Source: Poecilobothrus nobilitatus (taxonomy: Eukaryota > Arthropoda > Insecta > Diptera > Dolichopodidae). From it: 64,000 nt of DNA. The first letter of the stretch is position 1. The number at the start of each line of letters is the position of its first letter. Both the position numbers and the translations under genes were made by a program. Positions 60,303 to 64,000 of this stretch are shown here, piece after piece. Location of the stretch: the NCBI GenBank assembly GCA_947095535.1, contig OX352773.1, forward strand, positions 105,291,948 to 105,355,947. The letters are read 5' to 3'. Below the pieces are notes generated by a model. That model was not told the origin of the DNA and did not search any database. It saw only the letters and a program-made list of their open reading frames with translations.

Positions 60303-60600
60303 TTTTTATACCAGTACGATAATATCGGGTATAATAAAATTGATCCTCCGTTTGTAACATCTCGAAATACGGAAACTAGATATACCTTCAAATGTATAGA
60401 ACGGATCAGATTCAAATTCTGAGCCGATTGAGTTTTATCCGTCTGTTAGCACGATAACTCAAAATCTAAGAAAGCTAGAGTGTTGCAATTATTCTTGGAT
60501 CAATTTGTAGGTTGTCTATTTTTTTGGTTGAAATCCGACCAAAACTTCGAGTACCTTTCGAAAAACTAACTTTTTCATCTCCACATTTTTTATACAAACA
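60303..60600 (+). repeat. hairpin-headed dispersed repeat, isolated copy
   Basis: 'tataccagtacgataatatc' + 'gggtata', then 'tcctccgtttgtaacatctcg', 'tagatataccttcaaatg', 'ttatccgtctgttagcacg' and 'ccgaccaaaacttcgagtacc'. It is the same family as the copies in the macro-repeat, more diverged, and truncated after about 300 bp. Confidence 0.8.
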
Positions 60601-61224
60601 TTTTATTTTTCATACAAAATTTCTGAATAAGGAGAATTTATTGTTTTTTTTTGTTTTCTTTGTGGATTTATTTTATTTATTTTTATTTCATTTCTTTGTA
60701 AAGTCATGTTATGATGTAACAGTTATGACTTTACAATATACTAGACTTAGACAATAACTTCAAATTGGTATAAAAGTCTTAGCAATCATAATATGTATAA
60801 TTATGTACTGTTATAAACTATAAATACAAAAATTAAATATATATATTATTATATCCTAATTTAGTTATAACTCTAGTTTTAATTAATTTTAGTTATAATT
60901 CTAGCAATCTTTTGAGTTGAACCGGATCATTTTTTAATAAAAATTTCAATTCAAATGTGAAGCTGCTTATGCTACTACATTTCTTTAATTTCTCAGGAAG
61001 ACAGTTATAAATTCTTATTAAAGAGCAAAAATTACTGTTTTTAACCAATTCAGTTCAAGTTTTTTCATGACATAACTTTCCCATATTCCTTGTGTTATAA
61101 TTGTGAATATTCCTTCTCTTTTGTAACAACGTTTTGCTTTTAGCGATACCAGTTTCTATTTTATGAATTATTTTATGTTTATCTAAAATTCATCTAATTT
61201 AAGGAATCCAGTTCTTTTGAATAG
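60601..61224. other. AT-rich sequence, nothing recognised
   Basis: Contains a duplicated word 'tttagttataa(c/t)tctag' near 60860-60904. No coding signal. Confidence 0.4.
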
Positions 61225-61460
61225 ATCAGATGGAGTAAAAGTATTTAAAATACTAGTGAAAAATTCTTTTACTGAGTAAAAGTATTTGACATTATTATCT
61301 CAAATACAAAAAAAAAATTTGTGAAAAAGTATCTCAAATACTTTTTTTGAGTACAAGTAATTGACTTTATTTTCACAAATACAAATTAAGTATTTGATAG
61401 AAAATATTTCAAATACTTTCCGAGTAGAAAAATTTGATAAAAATATCCCAAATACTTTTT
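61225..61460. repeat. imperfect tandem repeats, ~60-bp period
   Basis: Four diverged units share '(t)caaatac(t/a)tttt' and 'gagta(a/c)aagta(t)ttga'. Short frames read from these units are by-products of the repeats. Confidence 0.55.
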
Positions 61461-61479
61461 TTTCCAGAATATTTATATA

Positions 61480-61810
61480 TATATATATAAACATGAGGTT
61501 CTGAATTAGGAGGAATTTTAAAGTTGGATTCAAAATCAGAGTACGCTTTCTCCAGAATATTTTTATATACCTGAATGTGAGATTCTAAATTAGGAGACAT
61601 TTTATAGTTGGTTTCAAAATTTGAAGGAGGAGGAATTTGGTTAGCGAAAGTTTGGGGGCGGCAGCCCCCGCCCTATTCAATATATTGTTGCTGAAATTTG
61701 TATGTGAAAAAAAGAAATAGGTGGGATTTTATAGTTTAAAATCAGGATTCAATAATTTGTTTAGGGCGGTTTGGGGGTAGTAGCCCCACTATTTTAAATG
61801 CCTTATTGTT
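61480..61810. repeat. diverged direct repeats with GC-rich palindromic cores
   Basis: A ~95-bp pair ('ttctgaattaggaggaattt' near 61499 and 'ttctaaattaggagacattt' near 61583) is followed by a ~120-bp pair with GC cores: 'gtttgggggcggcagccccc' (61649-61668) and 'gtttgggggtagtagcccca' (61770-61789). The cores can form hairpins. The GC content is high for this window. Probably a repeat element; family unknown. Confidence 0.5.
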
Positions 61811-61959
61811 GAAATGTGTATACATACATGTAGTTTTGATTTAAATAATAATAGTTAATTGCTTTTCTCTAAAATATTTTATTGTGTTTTTGTTGGAATA
61901 TTTTCAACATAATATGTAATTATTTAAACAAAAATGTATAATGTTCATATAATTAAATG

Positions 61960-62110
61960 AAATTATTTTCAATATAATTTAGTTAAATATAATATAGTTC
62001 AATATGGTTCTTTTAATATAATTTAGTTAAATTTAATATAATTCAATATAGTTCAATATAGTTCAACATAGTTCTTTTAATATAATTTAATTAAATTTGA
62101 TATAGGTAAT
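61960..62110. repeat. tandem repeat of 'ttcaatatagttc...taatataattta'
   Basis: Two ~65-70 bp units plus smaller 'caatatagtt' reiterations at 62041-62071. Simple AT repeat. Confidence 0.6.
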
Positions 62111-62628
62111 TCTATTAATATAATTTTATTATGTTACAAACTTTATTAAAATATAATTAGTTAAATTTTATGGAATTTAATAATTAATATAAAAAATAAT
62201 CTTTAATTACGACATTGTTAATTTTTATGTCCATCCACGTCCACGGCTTACTAAAGAAGAAAGGAAATCGCTTAATATGGAATTAATGTTCTTCAGTTAA
62301 TTTTGTAGTAGATTTTTGTTGTAGATTGTAGATTAAATGTTATAAATAGTTTTTCGAACATTAATGCTGATATCCATTATTTTAATTCCACATACATACA
62401 CATATATATATAGAATTATCTAACTAAATATACATATTACATATATACAAATTACTTTTTCGAAGTAATAAAAAACATAAGGCCAGTAAAGTAAAGTGAA
62501 TCTCCAAAGTTTTTTTTATAAGTTTCACACATTATATTACTAGATACTACTAAAAAAATTTGAGAAAATTACTCGAATAATTTAAATGGTTAGATCAAAT
62601 AAATTTTTAAATACTTTATTTGTATTTG
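62111..62628. other. AT-rich sequence, nothing recognised
   Basis: A (ta)n/(catacata)n patch lies near 62390-62410. No coding signal. Confidence 0.4.
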
Positions 62629-64000
62629 AGAAAATTGCATTTGAAAATATGTGGTCTAGTGGTTGAGCGCGTGCTTTATTAATCCAGGAAGTTCGGATTT
62701 AAATTCTGCACAGGTAGCACATATCAGAATCTATAATTTCTTAAATGGAAGCTTAATATTGTTTATCTTATATAATACTTTATGAAATACAACTAAAACA
62801 TATGAAAATGAAAAATTTTAAATTTCGCTATTTTCATCTCACTGCTCCGGATCAAACCATGCAGATATTGTAGCATTCTAAAAATACTTACATATATTTG
62901 AGTAAAATTGAAGTAGTTATCTCAAGCTGTATTGGTTCTAGCCCTTTCGACCATTTCAGTAAGTTTAAGATTAAAAGTAATTCAAATATAATTGAAGATT
63001 ACTTTACAAGTGATTCAAGTACTAATTATTCTATTACTAGTCATTCAAATAAACTTAATATAAAACGTACTAACAATATAAAAACTGGTATAACAAAACT
63101 TCTTGTTATACAAGTAGTTTCATCTTTCACTTTAATTCCAAAAACAAAATCACCAAAAATTATAATTAAACTGAACCTATTAACTTTTAATGTACTATTT
63201 AAAAATTCTAAAACTAATAAAACTAATTCTAGGCATTTTTTTCTAATTCTAAAGACCCTTAAGTTTCTAACCCTTCTTTAAATTAACATATTAGCAACTC
63301 ATTTATAAAAAGCAAACTTTTGAAAATTAAACGTTCAATCTCCTATTCGCTACCGAAATATCTAAATTTTGTCCAAATCCAAACTATCAACCCACATATT
63401 AATAATTCTAAAGTAGAAAAAAATTATTTTTAACTAATGCTTCTTTGTTCCTTTAATTATTGACAATAACGATAAAAGTATTTAGTCAAAAGGAACTTAA
63501 AACAATTAAAAAATAATAAAACAAAGCATGGCTGAACATTATTAAAAGTATTAATATCACTGATTATAACTGATTAATCCTATTTAATAATTTTAAAACA
63601 ACGGCGGACAATCTTTATTCTAACTATGCTCACAACATAGTTATTATAACTATGCTAACTAACTATGTCCACAGCACCACCAATATTACAGCTAATCCAA
63701 AATTATTTTGGAAGTTTGCTAATTCCAAAAGAAAAAGTGATCAAAACTCTGCTTTTATAAATTTATGAATTTCAAAAACTCTACCAGTAACGACTTCAAA
63801 ATAATTTGTAAATTTTTCTGTGACTTTTTATTTTCAAAGTACTCTTCTCATACTAGACTCATAATAATATTAAATTTTAGAGTCAGAATAAAATTAAATT
63901 GATCTAAGGTGGGAAAATCGAAATGCGCCCAACTTAATGTATAGGAAAACTAATATTTTATACTCAATATATTTTATAATTCATTTTTCAAAATCAATGT
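62629..64000 (+). repeat. tRNA-headed repeat, copy 2 (uninterrupted, runs off the window)
   Basis: Contiguous match to 54945-55558 followed directly by 59536-60302, with the LINE missing. The tRNA-like box A is at 62652-62662. A long frame (62898-63281) exists here but is broken by a one-base change in copy 1, so it is unlikely to be a gene. The right end lies beyond 64000. Confidence 0.85.

Noticed and set aside
62898..63281. A 127-residue host gene in the tRNA-headed repeat
   Set aside because: It has a non-ATG start, low-complexity Asn/Lys/Ile/Ser composition, and a frame broken by a one-base difference in the other copy.
54945..64000. The two tRNA-headed repeats as LTRs of one retrotransposon
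   Set aside because: The 2.3 kb between them (60303-62628) has no retroviral-type coding or primer site and contains unrelated repeats. The copies begin with a tRNA-like head, not typical LTR ends. Not fully excluded because copy 2 runs off the window.

Overview
The window looks like an AT-rich, repeat-choked stretch of an insect genome, most likely a higher fly (Diptera). Spliced exons with GT/AG borders, the spread of transposon families (CR1/jockey-type LINEs, BEL/Pao, mariner, a P-like THAP element, tRNA-headed short repeats), and a dispersed repeat with a fly-typical signature (a TATACCC...GGGTATA hairpin, GTTTGTAAC, TCCGTCCGTC) all point that way. The organism is an inference. Nothing looks bacterial.

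Only one host gene is convincing. It is a plus-strand gene for a DOMON-domain membrane protein of the Skeletor/CG14681-like type. Four exons lie at 5414-7282. Three more lie at 52982-53734 and encode a SEA-like region and a C-terminal transmembrane segment. The exon phases agree at every junction, including across a 45.7 kb intron (7283-52981). About 668 residues are visible; the 5' end of the gene is not.

Layout: 1-5400 holds a possible Helitron end, a ~694-bp-period tandem array, a 172-bp hairpin element and a TA-flanked MITE. 5414-7282 holds the first exons. The giant intron holds, in order: a tRNA-headed SINE; a BED-finger fragment; two CR1/jockey-like LINE fragments, one inside inverted repeats; a P-element-like transposase relic; a decayed protein-primed family B DNA polymerase locus of Polinton/Maverick or adintovirus type with companion gene remnants; two BEL/Pao relics in opposite orientation, one with an envelope gene; a mariner fragment; a tandem macro-repeat of 9.41 kb in 2.6 copies (24294-49178); and a repeat element with five internal ~140-bp repeats. 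52982-53734 holds the last visible exons. 53735-64000 holds a duplicated ~1.4 kb repeat with a tRNA-like head. One copy is split by a nearly full-length LINE (55560-59535); the other is uninterrupted.

All mobile-element genes seen here are broken by stops, frameshifts or truncation. The most notable items are the 9.4-kb macro-array, the virus/Polinton-like polymerase relic, the giant intron, and the filled/empty LINE insertion pair.
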